Positions 1 to 14,714 of a stretch of DNA of 64,000 nt are shown here, piece by piece; position 1 is the stretch's first letter, and each line of letters starts with the position of its first letter. The notes below the pieces were generated by a model. The model was not told where the DNA came from and did no database searches. It saw nothing but the letters and a program-made list of their open reading frames with translations. A program made the position numbers and the translations under genes. This DNA comes from Anisakis pegreffii (Eukaryota; Nematoda; Chromadorea; Rhabditida; Anisakidae), in NCBI GenBank assembly GCA_035041965.1, contig JAPYMA010000206.1, positions 124,001 to 188,000 of the forward strand, in the 5' to 3' direction.

Positions 1-18
1 GTTTTTTGCGATATATGA

Positions 19-257
19 CATATAGTGAATGACTGATGTGAATGTGGTGAGGGATTATGATGTAATTTTACTTAAGTCTGCGGTAGAGGGAATGAAACTG
101 CCGATGTTCTTCACTTCTGTGGAAACAAGTGCGAATACGCATCATTTTTTGTGCGATATCGCTGCGTTTCGGCCTCTCGTACCGTTGAACAACTGTTGGA
201 AGTCAATGACTAAAATGATAAAATTTGTCTTAAGAAAAACTCGAATGCGACTGATTA
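19..257 (+). repeat. Dispersed repeat, copy 1 (upstream of gdh)
   Basis: This block is similar along its whole length, with small indels, to 5947-6181 in the same orientation. Shared landmarks, in order, are GTGAGGGATTATG, GCGGTAGAGGGAA, ACAAGTGCGAAT, GTTTCGGCC and GAAGTCAATGACTAAAATGA. An open frame crosses this copy but the second copy has stops and indels, so I read it as a non-coding dispersed element and not as a gene. The left edge may continue beyond the window. Confidence 0.75.
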
Positions 258-636
258 TGCCGTGAAACACTGTTCGCATTTTTTAGCCACGTTGTTCTGA
301 CGTATTTCACTTAATTTACTTATTGTGAACAACAAAATTTGCATATCTTTCACGAAATTATTTGTCGATAAGTTTTAATGACTGAGTCATCACTCATTGC
401 CTGAGCGGGGCTGTGATTCGGTTCGTTTCTGAATTTAGCACATTTTTCCGAATGTTTGCTCTATATCTTACGTGTCTAAAATGCTATGAAGGATGAACGT
501 TGCTGGTCGGTGATCGATCAGAATTGTGGAGAATACAAACTGAATTTTTGATAATTTCATCGTGATTGGTGATTATTCTCATTGGTTGTTGTTTTTCGTG
601 CACGAATGTTGTTCATTTTAGTGAATTTCGATCAAA

Positions 637-4571
<3,935 letters not shown>

Positions 4572-4801
4572 ATTTGCACGAAATCATTATTTTGCTCGTA
4601 TAAATTTAGCCTGTTGTCGTCTACCACAAATAGCATTACCATTAATTTCCTCATTATTATCACACCATCATATTTATAGTTTTGATTGTTGTGCGATCTC
4701 AACAAAGGTTCGTTAATATATCATCAACGTAGTTCAATCAATGCCTTTCCCCTCATGTTTTCTTGATACCAACTTAAAACACCATCAACTGTGATCAACT
4801 C

Positions 4802-4807
4802 AATAAA
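4802..4807 (+). terminator. Polyadenylation signal for gdh
   Basis: AATAAA about 230 bases after the gdh stop codon, in an AT-rich stretch with no other gene on the strand. Assignment is by position only. Confidence 0.5.
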
Positions 4808-5946
4808 TATTTTCATCCTTTACTTGACAATAATTGCTAATTAGTTGTACATGAGAACTATCATTTGAAATCTTAATTGCGTTCACTATTATGCTACACT
4901 GCATTGGTATTCATGATTAGCAATGAAAGGAACGTTTCCGCAAGATACCCGTCCAGAATGGGACAGTCTGAAATGGTATCAACCAGTCAAATGCATCGAA
5001 AATTGCGTTTTGGGACCTAATTGTTTCAAAAAACAATGGTAAGAGAACAATATTAACTCGTTTACAAATGGAACTAAATGCTGTTAAGATGCAACTAACA
5101 AATGCGTTCAAAGACAGCAATCTTGGTCTATATTATGCATTGCTCTACATCGTGAAACAATTCTATCGGAAGAGAGTTTGAGTTCTCGCCGGGAACGCTG
5201 ATTGCCTATTCAAAATCATCTCTCATGCGATATTTTATCTTCATAATATTCATAGTTTTCCATAATGTTCACAGTTAATTTTTTTCCTCTATAAGCAAGT
5301 TCAAGCACATTCATTAACGATTTAGAATCTTTTCACCGATATCCTTTTCAAAACTACGATAAACAAAAGACCTGGGATAGCGACGCATTTTGTAGTTAGC
5401 TAATTAACTAGTTAGCTAAAATCTAGACAGCTAATCGATTCCAGTTATTGCCTGATATTTTTTTCCTACTCTTCATCGGTCCTTCGAAACCTTCGCGGGC
5501 CGTATTCACTATCAACCAAAGGAATACGACTGCAATTGTCACATGGACTGTTTTTATAAATCAAATGAAGTGAAACACTTATGAAACGTGAAAAATGACA
5601 CCAAATAATGAACCAAAATGTCGATAATTGTTGATCACATACTGTGAAATGAAATGTTTCCATTGTATGTTTTAAACTTCATCGAACATCAATTCATTTA
5701 CGACTTCATTTACAACGCATATGTTTGATAATTATTTGAGCGTTTAGTCAGTTGCAGGTGAAACTATTTTAAGTTTTAAGCAGATGGAATTATCGATAGA
5801 ATTATCAAAATAATTATAAATTGAAGCACGTAAACTATCAAACAGCTTTTGACAATATCGATTTTTTTGATAAGTTATCGAATCCTATTGACATTTTGAT
5901 AAGAAATTAAAAAAGTCAGTGTTTTGATTGTTAATTAGATAGAGAT
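4808..5946. other. Intergenic, no gene seen
   Basis: AT-rich sequence downstream of gdh. Only short open frames without splice-consistent continuation or recognisable motifs. A short palindromic stretch of TAGCTAATTAACTAGTTAGCTA type occurs near 5396-5418. Confidence 0.5.
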
Positions 5947-6181
5947 ACATAGTGAATGATTGATATGAAAGTAGTGAGGGATTATGGTATAATTCTTAAG
6001 TCAGCGGTAGAGGGAAGGAAATTGCCGATGTTAATCACCTCTGTGTAAACAAGTGCGAATCCACGGTATTTTTTTGTACGGTATCACGATGTTTCGGCCT
6101 TTCCTAGTGATAAACAATCGCTGAAGTCAATGACTAAAATGATTACATTTGTCTTTTTAAAAAATCGAATGCGATTGGTCG
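5947..6181 (+). repeat. Dispersed repeat, copy 2 (downstream of gdh)
   Basis: Second copy of the element at 19-257, same strand. It keeps the same series of landmarks, including GTGAGGGATTATGG, GCGGTAGAGGGAA, ACAAGTGCGAAT, GTTTCGGCC and GAAGTCAATGACTAAAATGA, but has indels and in-frame stops relative to copy 1. The two copies lie 5.9 kb apart, one on each side of gdh. Confidence 0.75.
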
Positions 6182-6942
6182 CGTCGATGAAATTATCAAC
6201 AAAAATAAAATAAATCATGTAAAATTATCGATTCAATGACTGCTCTTGATGAAATATGTCTGTCAAGGATGACTAAAGTGTCATATCCATTTTTTGAAAA
6301 AGTATTTGCCGAGAATAGAGCTGAGTGAGGCATGAATGAAAACTTTATTCAAGCACATATAAAAACGTTTAATCACATCGTCATTTTGCCGGTGTGTAAA
6401 AGTTCTGTACACAAAACACATAAACACGTACACATACACATTAGCACCACAATAAATGAAGGCAAAAAGTCGATTCATGTAAATTCGCCGAAACACATCA
6501 CCAACAATGTCAATAGTTCTGTATTATATTGGACTCTCAATGAGAGTATGAATGGCAAGCAATTGAAGGCAAAGTTACTGTTGAATCGCGTTGAGCAGTT
6601 GAGTGTGTCTCAAGGAAAGAAGCAAAATCTTGTGCATGAGCATTTCATTGTCAAAGGACAGCTCTGAAAGCAATTTTGCATTGTCTATCACGAGAGCGAG
6701 ACATTTCAGTGGTAAAATTAGGTATATCTTCAAGCCGAGATGCACGATTTGTATTACAAGAGGCAATCGAAGAGCGTGCAAGTCTCGTGTTCGGATTATT
6801 TCTAGTTATTCGCGATGCACATGCTGCTTAAGAGTTGGAATGATGACACTGTGTGATGATAATAGAGCATGAAATATACAGCAAACTGTAACACCGTCAC
6901 AACTGAATTGAGGCACGAATCAAGGAGGGTAGAATAAGAGCT
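6182..6942. other. Intergenic, no gene seen
   Basis: Short open frames on both strands but none with recognisable motifs or good splice sites. The segment may contain the 3' UTR of the minus-strand membrane-protein gene that begins to its right. Confidence 0.4.
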
Positions 6943-7039
6943 TAAATGAGTGTTGACCTCGATTGTTGGCGTGTCACCCCTTCCGATGGCGCATAAGGTG
7001 GGGGATTTGCAACTGATACAGCTGCGCGTCGTTGCGGTA
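6943..7039 (-). other. Possible terminal exon of the two-pass membrane protein (phase unresolved)
   Basis: After a TTTAG acceptor at 7044-7040 one minus-strand frame reads PQRRAAVSVANPPPYAP and ends in TAA at 6945-6943. The PPPY motif echoes the PPPDY motif at the end of the preceding exon (7722-7425), and the block is less AT-rich than its flanks. The preceding donor leaves two bases, which would select a different frame here, so a small missing exon, another donor or an assembly error is needed to join them. Confidence 0.35.
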
Positions 7040-7424
7040 CTAAAGATGGTGAACTGAAATGAACTTTCATTCAATTTGATGCATTGATTCTGGATCATTT
7101 CTAATCACAAATTTGCAGAAGTAAATTTCAGTCAAGTGTCATCGATATTCGAGATGCCGATTCTCTTCAGATACAACTAATTGAAAATGAATATTCCCAG
7201 TTCTGAAACGGAATCTTGTCTGCAGTCGGTCAATCAGGGAATTTCGATGATCGACGAACAGTCGAATTTATCGAAGATTTTCACGGCAAAGACAGAAGGA
7301 AGAAATTGTGCAAGATTCCGATGATCACTCAGATACAAGAAAATAGAATTCACTTGAGAGCCTAACAGAACGGACTATTTTTGGGTTTTTAATTGAACTG
7401 TATGAAAGCGATGAAGTAACTCAC

Positions 7425-9687
7425 CAGTGTAAAGCTTCAACGTAGTCAGGTGGTGGTTGAGATGTGTAGAAATTCCAGTCGGATAAATCAGTGGCCCAGA
7501 CAGATAAAGGATCATGACCATTCACGGGCCTTGTGCCCCTTCGTCGATGACGTCTATGTCTGCTTTGTGTTTGTCGCTGACGTGCTATATTTATTCGGAT
7601 TCGACACAACAGCAACAGTGAGAAACCAATCGTGAGCATCGCCAAACCAAAACTCAAAAATATCCAATCGCGAGCTCTCGACTGAAACACTCCGACTAGC
7701 AAATGAGCATTTCGTGTAAGTCCTTCATCAGTTCCTTCCCTCATGATTAAAGATCATGAGGGAAGGAACTGAAGAAGAACCTTATGATCAATGATTTAGG
7801 GTGTGTGCTAATGTTTCAAAGTCAATCAGACGGGTATTGCTGCTATTATCACTCAGAATTTTGCTTTGCTAGAGTGTTGGGTGTTAACGATGAAAAATGC
7901 GTTCAGTACAAATCACGTCATATCAATGTAACTAATCGCAGCTGTCGATAATAACCTTATCAGAGGCGATCTAATCAGTCCCCTTATGAGAACGTTAGAA
8001 AAGCACAGAGGCAATTTGCTTGTTGCACACTAGAATGCACACTGAAGTGTCTAACTTGATGCGCATAACAAATAACACGTTCAGTTCCACCAACTTACTT
8101 CAAATTTAACCCCTCTCCTCATGTTATCTGCTCATCTATTGAATGCAACATGTCTCGCATAAGTGAGTGATGACCGCAAATTCAGACAGAATCATGAAAC
8201 TATCAAAACAATTGGGCACTTATTGCACAATCACCCCGTTTTGATAGATTTGTTCCCGTTTCATTTCTCGCCTTCCTTCTGAATGTCTCTAGCAAATAGT
8301 TCTCATCCGGGAAGCAGTCATATGGAGACGTATTTGAAAAACATACGTATACCGATTCATTAGCAACGCCGATGAGACCAACGACGAAGAAGACCAATCC
8401 AATAAATGCACTTGAAGCCGCACATATAGCTAACCTAAAACGAATGATTTTCAATGAATAAGCCGCAAAAATTTTTTTAGTGAGTGGGTGCAGTCGAATT
8501 CAGTGCTTTTTGGTTTGCTTCGGATGACGACATGGAGATGAGTATTACGTAGAACAAAGTCTATCAAAAGAAATGATATCAAGATCAAGACGCACAAAAC
8601 GCTCAAGATCAAACTTACCTATACATGTGCAAATTTGATTTTTCATCTATAATGCTAACAAGACTTAAGAGGGAATATATCAGCTTATTTACTTAATTCA
8701 TAAACAATTTATAAAGTCCATAGTTTGTTATAAAGTGTATATTTAATTTTTCTTTCTTAATAAGTGTAAAATGATATGATTTTTTTTTGCAATGATATGG
8801 TTGCATGCATGTTGGACGTTCCACGATGCCATTCACTTCAAACAACAATTTGTTTGTAAATCAACAAACAGAAGAGAGAAATGCGTTCGTTGCTTTAATG
8901 GTCACAACGGCTCAGCGATTTTATAGCATAGCAATAATTCTGTGCTTCGCTACGTCTTTCACTCCAAATCTTTCATTTCTTTCGTTTCGTGTGCATATCG
9001 ATTGTGTTATCAAATCATTTCATATAGCGCAATAAATACTTCAGGTTAATTTCCTAACAACCTCTATAGGAGAATATGAAAGCACTGTTGCAAATCCATG
9101 TGTTCTGTTTTAGCGGAACTATCATGGCCATTCGTATTATTTCAAATAGCACAATAATTTGTATAATTTTCGACAATCGTATTGCTATAAGCAATTGTAC
9201 TATCATGCTAGCAGTCTTGCTATACACTCTCAAAGCGATTGCTTCAAAATTGTTAATCGATGGAAATTTTCATGAGTGGCAGCGATTGATGAATAATGAA
9301 AATAATCAACAATATTGGCCCAGTTTTTGAAGTCTTCGTATTACTGCAGAGGTAAATGCAAGTAACTTAATGGAATAAATCTTGGCAGTCTATTTTCATG
9401 GTGAGGTTGGCAATAGATCTTAACATCGATAGTTGAATTTGGAAAGAAGTAAGCAGAAGAGACTCATTCCATTGAAGGTAAGGGTGCATTAAATGTGATG
9501 GGACATTCGCATGAAGATAAAGCAACTCACATTGGCCATGAGGATGGTATGCATGGCATCATGGTGTTCAGAGCTGAAATCGACGATACTTCCTCATGAC
9601 GAGGAGCCATTGTTTGATCGTTGTTGACTCGTCGGCTAATTTCGAACAACTGCCGATTTCTGGGCTCTGTACTACTGATTCTTGGAG
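7425..9687 (-). CDS. Unidentified two-pass membrane protein with PPxY cytoplasmic tail (ends unresolved)
   Basis: Three exons join in phase on the minus strand: 9687-9531, 8434-8235 and 7722-7425. Reading from a Met at 9610, residues ~28-50 and ~114-135 are hydrophobic membrane segments. The ~60-residue loop between them has four N-glycosylation sequons (NES, NTS, NET, NLS) and two cysteines, suggesting an extracellular loop with both ends in the cytoplasm. After the second segment comes a strongly basic stretch rich in Arg, His and Gln, then PPPDY at ~183-187, a PPxY motif of the type bound by WW domains (for example NEDD4-class ubiquitin ligases). The open frame continues upstream of 9610 to a CTCAG acceptor at 9688, so a further 5' exon is possible. 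The C-terminus is not settled (see 6943-7039). I do not recognise the family. Confidence 0.6.
7723..7777. repeat. Near-perfect inverted repeat at an intron/exon edge
   Basis: Arms 7728-7747 and 7753-7772 are perfectly complementary over 20 bp around the 5-base loop TAAAG. After one A/A mismatch on each side four more pairs extend the stem to 7723-7777. The hairpin abuts the acceptor of the exon that starts at 7722 on the minus strand, so in the pre-mRNA it would sit directly at the 3' splice site. Confidence 0.9.
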
Positions 9688-12600
9688 CTGAGAAAACGAT
9701 TAAGCTCTGGTAGTAACTAATGGTTGTGAATTGCAATCGAATATCTTCTTTACATATGGAATGTTGATGAATTAGTATATTTGAACTGAATCGAATATCA
9801 GTTCAATCAGTAGTTCAAAAGGCACGTCTCATAACGTATGTAACGCAGATCATCTGTAATACAATTTCAGAAAGTAAGAGGTAATTTTTCAGAACGAAAA
9901 TATCGGAAATGGAACGTCGTCATTTTTCAAAAAAAAACGAGGATCGGCATGTACACTTGAACACGTCCAACAGTAAGTTGTAAATAATATGATCACAGGA
10001 TTCGCCATTAAAACCTAAGTATTCCTCTTTGCACGTGATGCGATTGCAACTGAATATGATTGAATGCGTTCAAAATCATAAAACTAAACGCATTCGAAAG
10101 GACCTGTATTTATGGAGCGGCCAAAGTCCACACAGCATAATGCACGCTAAGAGTGGTTGAGAACAAAGTTGCTCCAGAAAATTGCGTGATTCACTAGAAA
10201 CGCATAATAATCATTTGTCAGTTTCTCACACGCTGAACGTATTTTGTTCAATTCGTACCACAAATGCACTACTATTCATTACAAAACAATCTTCTCATCT
10301 TGATGAGCTCTTATACAACACTCATCTTTCTAACTCTATTTCAAAAATTTATTTCAAATGGTAAATCAGAAGGCAGGGTTATCCATGCAAGGCAACCGTT
10401 TCCTCTGTTCACGCTTCCTACCAACATGGATGAAAAAAATGGAACCTGCAGAATAAGAAGCAAACCAGACCCTGCAGAATTCAGACACACTTATGCAGAA
10501 ATAAATATAAATCAAGTTCAAGAAAGAAATTGAGGTGCGAGATCATTTTAGCACAATTTTAACATTTGGCTCAAAGATCAACAAGCAAAATCGATCGAAA
10601 ATGAAAGTTTCCCGTGACTTCGGAAGAGTCTCATGTGAGAAAATGTGAGAATGTTCATAACAGACGAAATATTCTCTAAGGAACTATGTGTGTTTCATCT
10701 GCTGTAAGCATTCATCATCGACAAGTGCAATAAGGCATCGATCCATACGAACGAACGCAAAAGGACACGACAATTCGTTGGCAGTGATAAAATGATAAGC
10801 AAACAACTTTTAACGAGCAAAATTTAAGAGGGTGATACACAGATTGCAATGAAGTTGTTCACATGTACCTGTTCACAAGCAATTAGTTAGTTGCTATCAT
10901 TTGACGCTATTAGAGTGTGTGCACAATATCGAAACAATCGACTATACATGAAATTAACAAATAAATAACCAATTAGATAAAGCGTCCAAATGATGCGTAA
11001 GCTACGGATTTCAGTACTGATGACACTAGTCATTGATTGCTCGCATAATTTTATCTACCGAATCTAACTTTGAGTATTTTGCGTTCAAAACACAATAGAT
11101 TGATGAAAATGGGATAAAATGCTGAATAAAGTATGAGAATGCATGTTCGGGGTTGTTCGGCGATGGAATTTAGGTTGGTGTTTACAAATACTTGAACACA
11201 ACTCGTTGTAATGTAATGTCTCAAGAAGTGCAGCAAAAACGGAAGATCGTATTGAAAAATGCAACTGAACATTTTTGTGATGCATCATAAATGACGATCA
11301 ATGGAATGAATGGATGTTAGGATAACGATCATGATGGTTGTACAACAACGAAATTCAATCAAATAAAGTAATGTGACATTGTGTCCATCATCCATCTCCT
11401 TGTGATCATTTTCTATTCATTAAATTTTTTTTCGAGGAAAAAATGAAAAAATTTATGAATACATCGAACCGATTTTCTGACAACAAACACAAATAACGTA
11501 AATTTACATGCATATGCGGTGTGATTGCGTAGCGATAGCACAGAATGAGAAACAATAGCGATAGGTATTGGTTGCAATGATCTGACGAGAGCAGAACAGA
11601 GCACTAGCAATGATGTGAGCAATGATCAAGCGTAAAAACATTGGCGTTGATAGCGATTCGGCTGCTATCGGCATGACATTTTTGGTGATAAACTTGTTGA
11701 AATGATAAGTGCTAATGAGTGAGAATGTGGTGAATTTGTTTGTTGTTCGTTCACTGCAAAAAACTCCAATAAAATCGATGAAGTGAGCGTGTTTATGCCA
11801 AAAAAAAAACCAATTCCCATTTTATGATTTGTTTCAGTTTGTCATTGCAGTCATATAAGATGTTTGCATTAAACATCACATCAAATGAACTCTTTGAAAA
11901 CATGAAATTCAATGGCAAATAACAGAATTGTTTTTGAGAAAGTTATTTGCATCATCTGAAGATTAAACTTCATCGCGATGCATCTAAAAAACTTGTTCAA
12001 CACAAACATCACATCAGATGAACTCTGAATTTTGTAACTCAACTGACTGGCCCCTAACATTTTGCTTCCATTCCATTTTCGATCTATGCTTGAGATGAAT
12101 GCTTAGGATGCTTTAAATGCTTGAGATAAATTTTGATATCATTTGCTCTAACGAAGACCATCGCCAACAACATTTAAAGTTCTATTGGTGAACGAAATGG
12201 CGATCAAAAAATTCTATGTGGGATTGTGCGATTGCATTGTTGGTTGTATACTTTTCGATTTCCAGTTTCTTCTTGGAAGCATCACAGCGTTCTGAGCATC
12301 ATCAATATGACATTAATTCCAGTCCGTAGGTGTTGTGACATTTAATAATTAGTCTCATTACAGATGTTTTGTCACTTCAGGCGTGCTCCTCGTTGCATTT
12401 GTACATTCCAGCTGTGTACCTCCTCTGACACATTCACGCTTTTTTCCATTGGGCACGATCATATATTGACTGAATGTTCCAAATTATTTCTGCGAAACGA
12501 AGTGTTGAAATTGTCGCTCTGCTCAATGAAGATGTAATCGAAATCTGCGATTGAGTCACATGAAAATGAACCTATGCTCATTCTAGTAATTTGCTTCATG

Positions 12601-14714
12601 CATGCCTTTCTCAGTACATGATCAAACACTATTGTTTAGTGATAAATTGGTTCTAGACAGCCAAATTAGCTGCCTGCACACAAACAAATCGGCCGGCATG
12701 CAAGCAGAATATCCTATCCAATTTTGAGAAGCTAGTTGATGGATTGGCGAGTTGCCATTGTGCTTAGAGTCATATGTATATGAGCAAGCTGCTTTCCGAA
12801 GAAACAGCTGTATGAAGCAGAGTTAGATAGGTGGATGGATCGATGATGTGGATACGTCCTTCGTCTAATGGCGAGGGAGAGCAACGAGCAAAATTGCGCA
12901 GTATCATCACCATTCGTTCAAGCACATTCATCTGAGTTTTCGTACTTTTATATCAAAGTTACAGACACCAACCAACGCTTATTCGTCCATTCATTCAGTT
13001 CTTTATCATGCAATTCAACATGTACTCCAACCACAATTCCTGATTGCTTCACCTTAATTCCAAAGCTCACGCCTCACCACCATCATTATTCTAAATTCAT
13101 TTCAGTGAATAGCTTTCAAGAACTTTGCTAGGGCCTGTCACAAGAGTCAGACGTACTTTCAATTGATATCCTTTAGTTGATGTATGTCTGTCTCGTCAAT
13201 TTGACATTTCCGCTAAGAAATGATAATTATGTGGTGCATTGATGACAGCAATCGATTCGTACTTCGTCGAGATTACTGCTCATTGAGGTTGATATAAGAG
13301 TAAGGAGCGTTTGTTTGTGAGATTGGTGAGCAATATTATTTCGAACTATATTTCGCATCTAATAGGTCTTTATATATCTTAGATTTCGTATTTATCAGCT
13401 TGAATCGTTCAACTGAATCAACGAATCAGTGGAGTATAGTAATGAAGCTAACTATTCAGTTTCTACTTAACGGACGATTTCGCTTATATTTAACTCGCAG
13501 AAGATGACGGTTGTATTGAGTAGATAAGGCAACATTGGTTACTGAAGATAGCTTACGATCATTGATTGATGTTTGAAGTGATGTAAATTGCCCTCATTTA
13601 TGATCAGTGATTAATCTGCGAATACTCTTGAAAAGTACTAATGTAATCATCTTAAACATTACAACTTGTGTTCACCCAAAATAGTTGGCGTAGTTTTTAC
13701 AATTTCGTTTAGAGTTTACGTTGAAGTTTCTTGAAGTGAAGTACTTGAATGAAGTGTAAAAAGAGCACAACTGTTATAATTGTTATCTGCAAATCAGCAT
13801 CATCATCATTTACACTTCCATTTTGAATTCTTTTCTGCATTCATACCAGCAACATCAATACAGCAGCACCCAACAAGAGTTGCCTTCAATTGAACGCATC
13901 AACTCGTCCACAATATATCGAGAATTGTTTCAGGCGAATATTCTGGTGTTTTCCACATTTTGTTTCGCCCTCTGCAGTGCTAATCTCCAGCACAGCATCA
14001 GAATATCAGATGCAGACTTCATTAGCCACATTATCATGAATTTGTCTGCGTGTAAGCTCTCAAAGTTAGACCACTGCTCAGATTTATTTTGAGGATTGAG
14101 TACTTATGAATTGCGCGAAAACATTGTGTTCTTACGTAAAGAAGCGTTTCCAATTGACTTGTGACCGAATTCAACAGATTATCGAGAACGACGACTAACG
14201 ATTTACCGAGAATCCCGTGGCAGTGACCATATACGAGGTGGTTGCTCTCGTGTAATGTCGAGTGCAACTGATGAGAACGACGAAGATGTACGTTACCAGT
14301 CAACGTCACATTCCACGAACTTTTGTACGCCTTTCGATTTTGGCAATCAGCCAAGAGGAATCTTTAGCTGCAGTTACGCGAGTGCTGAGCAACTCTGCTC
14401 AACGACATTCGCTGTCGAATCGCACATCCAGACGACCTCAGTTGTGTTCAGAAAATACGTGAGTTCTTCTACTGGATGCATCGTCGAATTTTAATCTCTT
14501 GCTTGATCATCAACGGAATTTCATTTGCGCACATTCATAACACATAAATCGCTATTGTGTTCTTGTCTATTTGGTTGCAGTTTATTTTTTTAGTGTTAAT
14601 CACTATAAACAGTTTTATCGTGCAAATTTTGTCTTCTTGAACTTTCCTTTCCAATATTCCTGTGAGTACTGTATAGAGCACAAGCAGCATGATCATCATG
14701 ACGAGTCCATTTCT
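9688..14714. other. Long gene-poor stretch with one possible exon block
   Basis: Mostly AT-rich with no recognisable domain. A ~23-bp sequence beginning AAACATCACATCA and ending GAACTCT occurs at 11871 and again at 12004 with one mismatch. Around 14130-14460 the composition is less AT-rich and two plus-strand frames stay open, one ending at a GTGAGT donor near 14457. This may hold 5' exons of the SPRED-like gene or of another transcript, but no single phase-consistent model was found. The rest could contain 5' UTR introns or regulatory DNA; nothing specific is visible. Confidence 0.35.

Noticed and set aside
29..265. 78-codon open frame at the left end
   Set aside because: It lies inside a dispersed repeat whose second copy at 5947-6181 has stops and indels, so it is not a supported gene.
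6332..6667. 111-codon plus-strand open frame
   Set aside because: No motif, no coding-like composition and no splice-consistent neighbour; most likely chance in AT-rich sequence.
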